Assembly: GCF_007997295.1 (NCBI RefSeq)
Contig: NZ_VORY01000020.1
Location: forward strand, 1 to 64,000
DNA: 64,000 nucleotides
Source: Gillisia hiemivivida
GTDB taxonomy: Bacteria > Bacteroidota > Bacteroidia > Flavobacteriales > Flavobacteriaceae
Direction of reading: 5' to 3'
A program made the translations under genes and the position numbers. Within the stretch, counting starts at the first letter, position 1. Each line of letters begins with the position of its first letter. The notes beneath the pieces were generated by a model. It saw nothing but the letters and a program-made list of their open reading frames with translations, ran no database searches and was not told the origin of the DNA. Below, in pieces: positions 26,938 through 36,001 of the stretch.

Positions 26938-26994
26938 AGTTCATGACTAGAACTCAATGAATGTTTGATAATTTATTCACCTGCACTGGTAACT

Positions 26995-27205
26995 GTCGGG
27001 ATGACAATAAAACAGAGTTCTTTCTGAAGGAAACGTAGAGGACTGAAAAATCCCAATAAAACAGAATCAATATAACTAGAGACCCCCGAGTGTCGGGATG
27101 ATAATAAAACAGAGTTGTCATTTTGAAGGAAACGTAGTGGACTGAAAAATCCTAATAAAACAGAATCAATATAACTCGAGATCCCTCCTAGCGTCGGGAT
27201 GACAG
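26995..27205. repeat. Tandem intergenic repeat, about 100-bp unit
   Basis: GTCGGGATGACAATAAAACA recurs at 26995 and 27092, and a third partial start lies at 27193, giving spacings of 97 and 101 bases. Each unit contains GAAGGAAACGTAG, GACTGAAAAATCC and CAGAATCAATATAACT. It fills the gap between ilvE and the MazG-like gene; nothing else is visible there. Confidence 0.85.
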
Positions 27206-27253
27206 GCTTTTTTATCTGCGCAGAATGAAACATCTTATAGAGATTAACTTTAT

Positions 27254-27640
27254 TTACTTATCTAAGATTTTCTGAATCTCAGGCTTAAAATAATTTGGCC
27301 CTTTCAACACCTTTCCATCTTCCCTGTAAATAGGCTTTCCATTATCACCTAGCTTGCTCATATTACTGCGCTGTATCTCTTCAAAAACCTCTTCTATTTT
27401 ATGTTGCATCCCATGCTCTATAATGGTTCCACATAAAATATATAACATATCTCCCAAGGCATCAGCCACTTCTGTAAGATCATTATTATTGGCAGCTTCC
27501 AGGTATTCCTCATTTTCCTCCTTCATCAAATTAAAGCGAAGCATGTTTTTTGCCTCACCAATATCTGCAATAGGCTTGTCATTCATTCCCAATCCAAATG
27601 CGGTATGAAATTCTTGTACGGCTTCAATTCTTCTTTTCAT
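27254..27640 (-). CDS. MazG-like nucleotide pyrophosphohydrolase
   Basis: A 128-residue all-alpha NTP pyrophosphohydrolase of the MazG/dUTPase-like superfamily. The metal-binding pattern is seen in KEENEEYLEAA (ExxE) and EVADALGDMLYILCG (ExxD). The start at 27640 (MKRRIEAVQEF) matches this family; a longer frame to 27793 would run through the promoter of the divergent small gene and adds unrelated lysine- and tyrosine-rich sequence. Such enzymes clear non-canonical or damaged dNTPs; the substrate is unknown. Confidence 0.85.
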   Translation of the reverse strand: MKRRIEAVQEFHTAFGLGMNDKPIADIGEAKNMLRFNLMKEENEEYLEAANNNDLTEVADALGDMLYILCGTIIEHGMQHKIEEVFEEIQRSNMSKLGDNGKPIYREDGKVLKGPNYFKPEIQKILDK

Positions 27641-27685
27641 TATAAATTGCGTTTTAAAAGTTAACTTTGCCCTAAAATAACAAAA

Positions 27686-27874
27686 ATGTTTAGTACCGGA
27701 CAATGGATTTTTGCTGCAATATTTTTTCTTTCGTTTGTAGTAGTAATAATCTTCAGTTATAGAAAAGATATTGCCATCCACAAAAAATATCATAAAGGAA
27801 GTTTATATGTGCTCCTTGGTTTCCTTATTTTTATTGGATTACTGTTTGTAATTAAGTCTTATCTCAAACATTAA
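27686..27874 (+). CDS. Small two-helix membrane protein
   Basis: A 62-residue protein with two membrane segments (about 6-24 and 41-58) joined by a basic loop (YRKDIAIHKKYHKGS). I recognise it only as a type of small hypothetical common in flavobacteria. TAACTTTG at 27662-27669 fits the -7 promoter element, 16 bases before the ATG. A strong terminator follows, so it is a complete single-gene unit; function unknown. Confidence 0.7.
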   Translation: MFSTGQWIFAAIFFLSFVVVIIFSYRKDIAIHKKYHKGSLYVLLGFLIFIGLLFVIKSYLKH

Positions 27875-27890
27875 TCCTTAATAATAAATC

Positions 27891-27931
27891 AAAAAAAAGC
27901 CTCGATAAATACAATTTATCGAGGCTTTTTG
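27891..27931 (+). terminator. Terminator after the small membrane protein gene
   Basis: Hairpin GCCTCGATAAAT/ATTTATCGAGGC with a short ACA loop, A8 before it and T5 after it. Confidence 0.88.
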
Positions 27932-27933
27932 AA

Positions 27934-28032
27934 ATCAAGAACCTCCGGGCAAGCCCACGAGGTATGAATTGGAAAATCTTTTCAAAAGTTCGAGGCAAGC
28001 CTCGGGGAATTAAACCCTCAATGAGGGATTAA
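27934..28032 (+). repeat. Mosaic palindromic repeat, copy 4 (no cassettes)
   Basis: The simplest copy: AATCAAGAACCTCCGGGCAA, then CACGAGGTATGAATTGGAAA, then GAGGCAAGCCTCGGGGAATT and CCCTCAATGAGGGATTAA, with no GC-rich cassette at any of the three sites. It directly follows a terminator and precedes the stop of a minus-strand gene. Confidence 0.85.
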
Positions 28033-28044
28033 GTTTCCAGCTGT

Positions 28045-30105
28045 TTATTCTACAGTCTCAGCTACTTTTTCTTCCTTTTTCAAGAAGTGAAAGTTCTTTG
28101 TATAATCCATCATTTGTGATGCAAAATCTTTAGGTTGTGTAACCTTAATAGATTTTATCTCGTTGTTGTCATCCATCTCTGGAACCAGCACAGGATTTAC
28201 AAATCCGCTGTAAGGAGGAGAATTGAACTGTGCATTTCTATCCAGAACTTCTTTATGAATAGCTTGATCTACTTTAACCCCGTAGTTCTCTACCAAATTC
28301 TTTGCAGCATTAAAATCACCTTCAGATTTAATTCTTTGGGTTTCTTTTAATAGCTCTCCAAATAACTCACGTAAACGCTCATAGTTTTTGATATCAAAAT
28401 ACGTTTTACCATCTCTGGTTACTTTCTCGATAACTCCTTCTTCTTTCCCTTTTTCATAAACCCATGCGCTTACCCATTGTCTATTACGCATGTGAGACTC
28501 TTCTACATCATCTCCTATGTTCAATCTTCTTAACTGGGTCATTAGTCCATTTCTAATATACCCATCATAAGCAGCCTTCCCTGTCTTTTTCCAGTCATCT
28601 GTTAATCCAAGTTCCTGGATCTTTGGATCCATTAAATAATAAAGACCTACAAGGTCTGCTCTACCTTCTTCCATTGTAGAAGCATAGTTCTTTAAAGTTT
28701 CTTTAGTTTCTCCAACCCCAGGATTCAATTGTCCAGAAGCGTGACCTACTACTTCATGAAGTGCGGTGTGCAATTTATCTGCATTTTGCCCGTATTCTTC
28801 CTCTAAAGCAATTTCTTCTTCGTCATTAGCAAATTCTTGTAAGACACCAGTACTTCCTGCATTATTATAAGCTTCAATAATATTTCCTAAAGAAACAGAT
28901 TTACTACCATGAGCAGCTCTAATCCAGTTGGCATTTGGTAAATTAACTCCAATTGGCGTACTAGGTGAAGCATCTCCAGCCTCTCCAGCAACCATTACAG
29001 TTTTGTAAGTTACTCCAACTACAGATTTCTTTTTGTGCTCCGGCATCAAAGGAGAATTATCTTCAAACCATTGTACATTGTCTTCCAAAACCTTCATTTT
29101 TTTAGACATTTCAAAATCCTTGATTTGTACAATATTTTCATAAGACCCTCTATAACCTAGTGGATCGTTGTAAACTTCAATAAAACTATTGATATAGTCT
29201 ATATTTCCTTCTGTAGCTTCAACCCAGGCAACATTATAATCGTCCCAAGTTTGAAGATCTCCGGTTTGATAATATTTTATAAGCAATCCTAAAGCATTTC
29301 CTTGCGCCTCATTTTCAGCAACAGCTTTCGCTTTTTCTAACCATACCACAATCTGGTCTATTGCATCTCCATACAATCCACCACTTTTCCAAACTTTTTC
29401 TACTAGTTTACCATTTTCTTTAACTAAGGTTGAATTCAATCCGTAAGAAAGTGGCTTATCTTTATTAGGTGAAGATTTCTTTTTGTAAAAAGCTTCAACT
29501 TCAGCAGCAGTTACGTCTGGACCATAAAAATTAATCGCAGATCCTTTCAATAAACCTTTGTTAGGATCCAGGTTAACTTTTTTAGCATCTTTATCATTAA
29601 AGATCACCTCATAAGGCTCACCGGTGAGTTCTGTTTTAGTTTCAGCTAAAAGAGTATCTAAATATTCTTTGCTGAATTCTGGTTTTATTTTATCGTTAGA
29701 ATAGTGATGATGGATCCCATTAGAGAACCAAACTCTCTTCATATAAGTTTCAAAACCTTTCCAGTCTGAAGCTTCCTTATCTCCACTATAGTTAGCGTAG
29801 ATATTCTCTAGAGCATCTCTAATTTCTAGATTATGTCTATAATTCTGGTCCCACATAATGTCACGACCACTTAATCCCGCTTGAGTTAAGTAATAAACCA
29901 ATTTTTGTTCTTTCAAGGTCAAGTCTTCAAATCCTGGAATTTGGTATCTTAAAATCTTTATATCTGCAAATTCTTCAACATTATAATCGAAATCTGATTC
30001 GGCAGAAGTCTCTGCTTCAGCAACTTCTTTTTCCTTGTTATCATCCTTACAGGAGAACACTAGGGTAGACATAAATATTAATGACAAAATGAATTTAACT
30101 TTCAT
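28045..30105 (-). CDS. Dipeptidyl-peptidase III-like M49 lipoprotein
   Basis: A protein of 686 residues. The start at 30105 gives a lipoprotein signal (lipobox TLVFSC), so it is probably anchored in an envelope membrane. The M49 zinc motif HEVVGH is at about 450-455, followed by the second motif EEGRAD with the third zinc ligand. M49 peptidases release dipeptides from the N-terminus of short peptides. Bacteroidota members commonly have the five-residue HExxGH form seen here rather than the HExxxH of eukaryotes. An in-frame ATG at 30147 would add 14 residues before the signal and is not preferred. Confidence 0.92.
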   Translation of the reverse strand: MKVKFILSLIFMSTLVFSCKDDNKEKEVAEAETSAESDFDYNVEEFADIKILRYQIPGFEDLTLKEQKLVYYLTQAGLSGRDIMWDQNYRHNLEIRDALENIYANYSGDKEASDWKGFETYMKRVWFSNGIHHHYSNDKIKPEFSKEYLDTLLAETKTELTGEPYEVIFNDKDAKKVNLDPNKGLLKGSAINFYGPDVTAAEVEAFYKKKSSPNKDKPLSYGLNSTLVKENGKLVEKVWKSGGLYGDAIDQIVVWLEKAKAVAENEAQGNALGLLIKYYQTGDLQTWDDYNVAWVEATEGNIDYINSFIEVYNDPLGYRGSYENIVQIKDFEMSKKMKVLEDNVQWFEDNSPLMPEHKKKSVVGVTYKTVMVAGEAGDASPSTPIGVNLPNANWIRAAHGSKSVSLGNIIEAYNNAGSTGVLQEFANDEEEIALEEEYGQNADKLHTALHEVVGHASGQLNPGVGETKETLKNYASTMEEGRADLVGLYYLMDPKIQELGLTDDWKKTGKAAYDGYIRNGLMTQLRRLNIGDDVEESHMRNRQWVSAWVYEKGKEEGVIEKVTRDGKTYFDIKNYERLRELFGELLKETQRIKSEGDFNAAKNLVENYGVKVDQAIHKEVLDRNAQFNSPPYSGFVNPVLVPEMDDNNEIKSIKVTQPKDFASQMMDYTKNFHFLKKEEKVAETVE

Positions 30106-30199
30106 ATTTTTTCTGTTTAATTTTCCTACAAATGTAGTAATTAGCATCTTGATATTTAACTATATTAGCATTCTGAACCTCATTAACACCTAATTTTAA

Positions 30200-31255
30200 A
30201 TGAAAATTTTAAAATATTTATTTTTTTTACTACTTATTGTATTTATTGCAGGAGCTATTTATGTAGCCACAAAAGATGGAAATTATCAAGTAGAGGAGAC
30301 TACAATTATAAATGCACCGGTTCCTGTGGTGTTTAATGAAGTAAATAATTTTAAGAATTGGGAGCAATGGGGTCCTTGGATGGACGATTCAGAGGATATG
30401 ATTATCAATTATCCCGAAAAAACTATTGGCCAAGGCGCTAGCTATTCATGGAAAAGTGAAGAATTAGGAGATGGTTCTATCAGTAACACCAAAGTAATTC
30501 CAGATTCTAATATAGAACAGATCTTGATGTTTAAATCTCCTTATGGCGAATCTAAAAGCGATGTCTATTGGAATTTTATTGAAGTAGAAGAAGGCACCAA
30601 GGTAACTTGGGGAATTCAAGGAAAGCATAGTTTTATGGAAAAACTTACATTCACTTTTATGAACGAGAGTTTTTCTGAAATGATCCGTCCTATATACAAG
30701 GAAGGTTTAGAAAAATTAAATACTGTGGTACTTGAGAAAATGAGTTCCTATTCTATCAATGTAGATGGAGTTACCACTCATGGGGGAGGGTTTTATATGT
30801 ATACTACTACGGCTACCAAAATTTCCCAGATCCAAACTAAGATGCAAACGATGTTTGCAGATGTTTCTTTATATATGGAGGAAAATAACATCTCTAAAAT
30901 GGGAAATCCTATTGTGCTTTATAATAAATTTGATGAGCAGAATAATTCTGCAATCTATTCAACCGGATTTTTCACACCAAGTTTAATTATAACTCCAGCA
31001 GAAAGCACGGTCCTAAACGGAATGATGCCTGTGCAAAAAGTAATAAAGACTACTTTAAAAGGAGATTATAAAAACTTGAAAGAAGCTTGGGAGAATGCTT
31101 ATATATATGCCCAAGAAAATAGTTTACCCCTAAATCCAGATAGTCCAGCTTTCGAAGTGTATTCAATTGGTCCAGATAAATCTCCAAATCCAGCGACCTG
31201 GGTAACAGAGATCTATATTCCACTTTTAGAAGTTGAAGAACAACCTATCTTATAA
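30200..31255 (+). CDS. SRPBCC (START-like) protein with GyrI-like domain
   Basis: A 351-residue protein with an N-terminal membrane anchor (about 4-22), an SRPBCC/polyketide-cyclase-like domain (about 33-170, with NNFKNWEQWGPWMDD) and a GyrI-like effector-binding domain (about 185-345). The combination resembles AraC-type effector modules detached from any DNA-binding part. It probably binds a small hydrophobic ligand at the membrane; no reaction is known. crcB follows after 17 bases on the same strand, so the two may be co-transcribed. Confidence 0.8.
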   Translation: MKILKYLFFLLLIVFIAGAIYVATKDGNYQVEETTIINAPVPVVFNEVNNFKNWEQWGPWMDDSEDMIINYPEKTIGQGASYSWKSEELGDGSISNTKVIPDSNIEQILMFKSPYGESKSDVYWNFIEVEEGTKVTWGIQGKHSFMEKLTFTFMNESFSEMIRPIYKEGLEKLNTVVLEKMSSYSINVDGVTTHGGGFYMYTTTATKISQIQTKMQTMFADVSLYMEENNISKMGNPIVLYNKFDEQNNSAIYSTGFFTPSLIITPAESTVLNGMMPVQKVIKTTLKGDYKNLKEAWENAYIYAQENSLPLNPDSPAFEVYSIGPDKSPNPATWVTEIYIPLLEVEEQPIL

Positions 31256-31272
31256 TATTTATAATCCTTTAA

Positions 31273-31644
31273 ATGAAAGCGATATTAATGGTTTTTCTAG
31301 GTGGGGGTTTAGGAAGTGCATTACGCTTCGTGATCTCTAGGGGTTTAAACAAATCTGCACTAGAAATTCCATTTGGCACTTTTACAGTAAATATTATTGG
31401 GAGTCTTTTATTAGGACTAATTCTTGGGATTTCTCTTAAATCTGGAGCACTTTCTAATAATACTATTTTATTTCTTGCAACTGGCTTCTGTGGCGGCTTT
31501 ACCACCTTCTCAAGCTTTGCATTCGAAAACCAAGCTTTTCTTAGAGCTGGAGATTATACCAATTTCGCATTATACACATTTGGCAGCATAATAGCAGGTT
31601 TTACAGCCGTATTCATAGGCTTATATCTATCTAAATTGGTATAA
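31273..31644 (+). CDS. crcB: Fluoride exporter CrcB/Fluc
   Basis: A 123-residue protein with four membrane segments. The Fluc/CrcB signature GGGLGSALRFVISR is near the N-terminus, GTFTVNIIGSLLLG contains the pore asparagine, and GFCGGFTTFSSFAFE holds the Phe-box and the Na+-binding turn. It exports fluoride as a dual-topology homodimer. Only one copy is present here. No fluoride riboswitch is seen in the 17-base gap; expression probably depends on the upstream gene. Confidence 0.95.
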   Translation: MKAILMVFLGGGLGSALRFVISRGLNKSALEIPFGTFTVNIIGSLLLGLILGISLKSGALSNNTILFLATGFCGGFTTFSSFAFENQAFLRAGDYTNFALYTFGSIIAGFTAVFIGLYLSKLV

Positions 31645-31645
31645 G

Positions 31646-32251
31646 CTATTTTTTATATGCTTTTACCCCAACCGGAATTTCGATAGAAATATCATTTTCT
31701 GAAGGTGGAATGGGACAAGAATACTTCCCATTGTAGGCACAATAAGGATTATAGGCTTTGTTGAAGTTAAGAGTAATAGTATTTCCTGTGGGAATCCTCA
31801 TATCTAGATATCTGCCTCCTCCATAACTAGTCTCACCATTGGTAGCATCTGTAAATGGGATAAATAGATAACCTACATACTCAAGCTTGGTTATTAACTC
31901 CTTATTTTGATAGATGTTTAATTTGAATGCTTTTCCTTTCAATTCAAAATAAGCTTCTCCATACTTCACATATATCGGCATTCTATCGGTTGTAGTAGGC
32001 ATAGAAAAAGGAGATTCATAAGGCGTTCTTACAAATTCAGCTTCAATCACAAAGGTGGTATCAATATCAAAAAAATCTAAGGCTTGGAATTTTTTAATAT
32101 CTTCTGAAGTAAAGGGAGATTCTTCAGGATTTGCAAATTCTAAATTTAAATGCTTCTGAAAGGCAACAATATTATCCATTTTTGAAGAATTCTGCGCAAT
32201 AAGTTGAGAAGCATTCAGAATTAATAGTATCAAAAAAAGCAACTTTTTCAT
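31646..32251 (-). CDS. DUF1684-family exported protein
   Basis: A 201-residue exported protein with an N-terminal signal (ending LIAQN). The DUF1684 hallmarks are clear: FEL/LNIYQNKEL, LFIPFTDATNGETSYGGGRY and NKAYNPYCAYNGKYSCPIPP near the C-terminus. The domain is widespread in Bacteroidota and Actinobacteria without established activity. Its stop lies 1 base from that of the convergent crcB. Confidence 0.9.
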   Translation of the reverse strand: MKKLLFLILLILNASQLIAQNSSKMDNIVAFQKHLNLEFANPEESPFTSEDIKKFQALDFFDIDTTFVIEAEFVRTPYESPFSMPTTTDRMPIYVKYGEAYFELKGKAFKLNIYQNKELITKLEYVGYLFIPFTDATNGETSYGGGRYLDMRIPTGNTITLNFNKAYNPYCAYNGKYSCPIPPSENDISIEIPVGVKAYKK

Positions 32252-32379
32252 CTATTTAAATTTAGAACACAAAAATGAGGATATTAATTTGAAATACATT
32301 TTTTAAACTTTTTTATTGAAAGCCAGAGTATTCTGTTTTTTAAGTAATCATCTACAAATCGGAGTATTCAGATTTTTCG

Positions 32380-32580
32380 TCATGCTGTTCCTAAAACTAT
32401 CGGAATTGTTTCAGCATCCAAGTGATCGGAAGAAAACTTTGAAATAAATTACCATTAACGTGTTTTCTAGGTTGCTCTGTATAAGAGACCCTGAAACTCC
32501 CGAAGTATCGGGACAGGGTGACGATACTGGATGCAACTGCCGTCATGCTGAACTTGATTCAGCATCTCTCAGAAGAAATG
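32380..32580. repeat. Composite intergenic repeat
   Basis: Within the 553-base gap 32252-32804 lies a composite of GTCATGCTGTTCC ... ATCGGAATTGTTTCAGCAT, then GAGACCCTGAAACTCCCGAA with GTATCGGGACAGGGTGACG, then GTCATGCTGAACTTGATTCA with GCATCT. These are diverged arms of the 127-bp family seen at 7843 and 10437. The rest of the gap is AT-rich and contains a 46-codon open frame (32655-32795) that I do not call as a gene. Confidence 0.75.
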
Positions 32581-32804
32581 CAAAGACTCGACAACAAACT
32601 AATATAAAGAGATAGTAATATGTCAAAAACCTCTGTTAGATAATTTTTTTTATCATGGGTCCAAAATTTACGAAACTACTAGTATCACAAAAGGAAGAAA
32701 TGCAAGTAAGTGTTTTAAGAAGATCAATATTCCTAATTGATTGCTGTTTTATTCAAAAAAAATCATTGAAAAAATTAACTAATTTTGGTCCCTAACCAAT
32801 CTCA

Positions 32805-34022
32805 ATGTTTCAAAAGATCTTTCGTTCCTATGTAGACTCCTTTAGTGATTTAAGGCGAGAGGTTTGGCTATTGGCCTTAATAACATTTATTAACAGAGCT
32901 GGTACCATGGTAATCCCTTTTCTTTCTTTATATCTCACTAAAAACCGAGGCTTTTCTCTGGAAGAAGTAGGGTGGATTCTTACTTTTTTCGGACTTGGTT
33001 CAGTTACTGGATCCTGGCTGGGCGGTAAATTAGTAGATAGTATTGGCCATTACAAAACAATGGCGGGAAGCTTACTAATATCTTCCGTGCTTTTTGTGCT
33101 CTTACAATTCCCAAGCTCCTTTTGGGGAATTTGCGCTGGGATTTTTTTGGTTATGGCAGCTGCAGATATTTTTAGACCTGCCGTTTTTGTGGCAATTAGC
33201 GCCTACAGCAAACCCCAAAATAGAACGAGATCTGTGACTTTAATTAGACTAGCAATAAACTTAGGTTTTTCTGCAGGCCCAGCCATTGGCGGATTAATAA
33301 TTGCCAGTGCAGGATATAGCGGCTTGTTCTGGGTAGATGGAATTACCTGCTTACTTGCAGGGATATTATTACTTAAACTATTGCACCCTAAGAAAGCAGT
33401 CGAAAATATACGGGAGGTAAATTTGGATCCGCAGAGAGTGCTAAAAGATTTTCCATATCTCATATTTATAGGCGCTATGGTTTTATTTGGTTTTATATTT
33501 CTGCAATATTTCTCCACCATGCCTTTATTTTATGCACAAGAACACGGACTCACAGAATTAGAAATAGGGATTTTATTAGGAATGAATGGTTTTTTAATTT
33601 TCCTTTTTGAAATGCCCTTGATAAAATATCTTGAAAATAAAAAAGTAACAGCAATTTTTCATGTAATTATAGGGACGATATTGGTTGGATTAAGCTTTTT
33701 AGCTATAAACCTTACTGGGTGGATAGGAGTATTAGTAATAGGCATGATCTTAATGACCGTTGGAGAAATGATTGCATTTCCATTTTCAAATACTTTCGCA
33801 CTAACCAGAGCCGATAAAGGTAAACAAGGTTCATATATGGCATTGTATAGTATTGCATTTTCAATTAGCCATATTTTTGGTCATAATTCAGGAATGCAAT
33901 TAATCAGCAAATTTGGGTATGTATTTACATGGAATGTAATGATAGCATTAGCTGCTGTGTCTTGCGGACTATTGGTTTATTTGGCCTATTTATTAAAAAA
34001 AGAAACCTCTACCAACATCTAA
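32805..34022 (+). CDS. MFS transporter
   Basis: A 405-residue major facilitator with 12 predicted membrane segments in two six-helix halves. The motif A loop between helices 2 and 3 reads GGKLVDSIGHYKTM, as in drug:H+ antiporters. The VTLIRLAINLGFSAGPAIGG segment resembles motif C of DHA-type exporters, so an efflux role is likely, with unknown substrate. The end overlaps the convergent esterase-like gene by 4 bases. Confidence 0.9.
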   Translation: MFQKIFRSYVDSFSDLRREVWLLALITFINRAGTMVIPFLSLYLTKNRGFSLEEVGWILTFFGLGSVTGSWLGGKLVDSIGHYKTMAGSLLISSVLFVLLQFPSSFWGICAGIFLVMAAADIFRPAVFVAISAYSKPQNRTRSVTLIRLAINLGFSAGPAIGGLIIASAGYSGLFWVDGITCLLAGILLLKLLHPKKAVENIREVNLDPQRVLKDFPYLIFIGAMVLFGFIFLQYFSTMPLFYAQEHGLTELEIGILLGMNGFLIFLFEMPLIKYLENKKVTAIFHVIIGTILVGLSFLAINLTGWIGVLVIGMILMTVGEMIAFPFSNTFALTRADKGKQGSYMALYSIAFSISHIFGHNSGMQLISKFGYVFTWNVMIALAAVSCGLLVYLAYLLKKETSTNI

Positions 34023-35452
34023 TTTTCAATAGGAATATTATAATACTTAGATTCTCCTAAATATTTTTTCACCAACTCATTAAATTCAGGACTTAACTTG
34101 AGATCCAAAGTTCCAGGGATATCATACAACTGCTCTAAATTCTCATATCCTGTTTTGAGAAGATCTTCTAAATATAACATTGCTGTATAATAATCTCCAT
34201 CCTGAGCACTTAAAGAAATTATTGAGAAATAGCCCGCGGGATTTTCTTTGTCGAATACCGTTCGCAGTATCGATATAAGGATCAAACTATCTATTCCCGC
34301 CTTAGTGGTTTTTAATTCTTTAAACCTCTCTTTTGTATAGGTCTGCAAATGATCTTCTAACCTATAGCCTACTTCAGCTTCGGCTACTATTTTAGAGTTT
34401 TTGAGTGAATCTATTTCTTTTACTTGTTGCACCCACCAACCAATATTTTCAAAATTATTAGCCGCTAGATCTTCTTCCAAAAGTAAAGGATATTGATAGC
34501 GCAAATTCTGCTCTTTTATTTTTGCTGAATTATATTGAGAGCGTTGTTCTTTATAAATCGATTCCCTTCTAATTTCCCTTTGGAGGTCTCGAATTTCACT
34601 CTTCTTATCGAAATATTTATATTTATCTCGCATAAGTTCCAGCAATTCGTAAGCCTTGTAAAAATTTAACTGCCGCCTCCAACTTTGAGCTGTTTCTAAT
34701 TCAGATTCGAATAGGCTATTGATCATTTCGGCATCCTTAGGTTGATTACCATCAAGCATTGCCTGTAATGTAAAGCTTCCCAAACCATGTGAAATTAATC
34801 TTACTGAAGGCCACTTGTGCTCATCTTCATAATTATAGATTAATGGATCATAATCGAGAATTTTATATAAATTAAAACTTTCGTTGAAATTATTATAAGA
34901 ATCACTTTTATAACCTGCAAAGCCAACTATAGTCCGTTTTTTATTAGCCTTAGCCAGAAAATCTTTATTTAACCAGACATACTCCACAACCAAGACTCCT
35001 TTAATTTTAGGATAAACCACTGGTAAAGCACTTGCCACAAGGGCACCTTCCTTTAAGCCTGCGGTATACACTCTATTTGCATCAATTGGAAAGTTTAGCG
35101 AAATCTTTTCTACAAGTCTAGAAGCAATTTCTAAATTGGTTATCAAGGAATCTTCCTTAGAAATATTATTAGAAGCTACTAAAAGATATCCCTGATCTTC
35201 AGCTGCAATACTGAACAATCTGGCAACATTTATACCTCGACCCTCATTATCAAAAACAAAAACAATAGGCCAGTTTTTATCTGCTGAATAATTTCTAGGT
35301 AAATACATCGCAAAACTTTCTGAAATACTGTCGTTTATGGGCAAACTATCTACAACAGCGCCTTTTACAAGAGATAGCTCTTGACCGAAAAGTGATTGTG
35401 AGAGAAATAAAAGAAATAAAAGTTTACTATATATGGGAGAGATGATTTTCAT
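34019..35452 (-). CDS. Secreted esterase-like alpha/beta-hydrolase lacking the catalytic serine
   Basis: A protein of 477 residues with a signal peptide (start chosen at 35452, ending LFGQ). The first about 250 residues follow the putative-esterase (EstA/Fes-like) fold: FAMYLPRNYSADKNWPIVFV, a buried strand and DANRVYTAGLKEGALVASAL. In active relatives the elbow is GxSxG; here it reads GLKEG, so the nucleophile is absent. The remaining about 220 residues are helical and charged, with TPR-like character. It is probably a non-enzymatic or binding protein. Function unknown. Confidence 0.7.
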   Translation of the reverse strand: MKIISPIYSKLLFLLFLSQSLFGQELSLVKGAVVDSLPINDSISESFAMYLPRNYSADKNWPIVFVFDNEGRGINVARLFSIAAEDQGYLLVASNNISKEDSLITNLEIASRLVEKISLNFPIDANRVYTAGLKEGALVASALPVVYPKIKGVLVVEYVWLNKDFLAKANKKRTIVGFAGYKSDSYNNFNESFNLYKILDYDPLIYNYEDEHKWPSVRLISHGLGSFTLQAMLDGNQPKDAEMINSLFESELETAQSWRRQLNFYKAYELLELMRDKYKYFDKKSEIRDLQREIRRESIYKEQRSQYNSAKIKEQNLRYQYPLLLEEDLAANNFENIGWWVQQVKEIDSLKNSKIVAEAEVGYRLEDHLQTYTKERFKELKTTKAGIDSLILISILRTVFDKENPAGYFSIISLSAQDGDYYTAMLYLEDLLKTGYENLEQLYDIPGTLDLKLSPEFNELVKKYLGESKYYNIPIEN

Positions 35453-35481
35453 ACTTCTAAAGTAGCAGAATTTAAGCAAAT

Positions 35482-35506
35482 AAAAAAGACCACATTTCTG
35501 TGGTCT
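35482..35506 (-). terminator. Terminator of the small DUF1328-like gene
   Basis: AGACCACA/TGTGGTCT hairpin with a TTTC loop; on the minus strand it is followed by TTTTTTATTT. It lies 32 bases beyond the stop of the gene at 35538-35735. Confidence 0.8.
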
Positions 35507-35537
35507 AATGTAATTTGTAGGGATATTTTGTTGGAGA

Positions 35538-35735
35538 TTATTTCTTAACTCTCTGTAATTTAACCTCTTTGGTGTCTGAAAAAAATGTTTTAGAAATTAA
35601 TGCTACTATTAATAAATCTGCAAAAATCAAAAACAATACTCTGACCACTTCAATTCCATAGAATGTTAATCCTGCAAAGCCAAGTAATCCAGTAACTATG
35701 GTCATTATCAGGAAATGTAAAGTATAATTTTTCAT
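35538..35735 (-). CDS. Small DUF1328-like membrane protein
   Basis: A 65-residue protein with two membrane segments (about 7-27 and 30-52). The sequence IVTGLLGFAGLTFYGIEVVR followed by VLFLIFADLLIVALI resembles the DUF1328/YtjA family (GLLGFGGIAG ... KILFFIF). Such proteins are often stress-induced in other bacteria; no molecular role is fixed. It has its own terminator and no operon partner. Confidence 0.7.
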   Translation of the reverse strand: MKNYTLHFLIMTIVTGLLGFAGLTFYGIEVVRVLFLIFADLLIVALISKTFFSDTKEVKLQRVKK

Positions 35736-35907
35736 GGTGTTCTAATTTTTTATCAAAGATAACTGCTTAGTAGTCGTACAATTACTAACTATATTACAAT
35801 TGAGATATATTTAACTAAAAAAGACTAAAACTTTCTAAGGACAACCTGTCTTTCAACTGTTTAGATCTGCAAATAATAAAAGATAATCACATATTAAAAT
35901 AAAATAG

Positions 35908-36001
35908 TACCTTTGCAGCCGGTTGCAACCTTCTCCAGTAAGCAACATTTTACACATAGCCTGTCCAATTATTAATACAGGACGGCATTTATAATTCATA
36001 C
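35908..36001 (+). promoter_or_regulatory. Promoter and structured leader of the DEAD-box helicase gene
   Basis: TACCTTTG at 35908-35915 fits the -7 element, giving a leader of about 80 bases. The leader contains CCTGTCC and, 11 bases later, CAGGACGG. CCTG can pair with CAGG, and GTCC with GGAC, but not both at once. Confidence 0.4.

Noticed and set aside
26973-27233. 86-codon minus-strand frame
   Set aside because: It follows the two tandem copies of an intergenic repeat and repeats its own sequence accordingly.
31256-31272. Fluoride riboswitch before crcB
   Set aside because: Only 17 bases separate crcB from the upstream gene, too short for the motif.
32655-32795. 46-codon frame starting MGPKFTKLL
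   Set aside because: Short, no ribosome-binding site, unusual composition; cannot be separated from chance.
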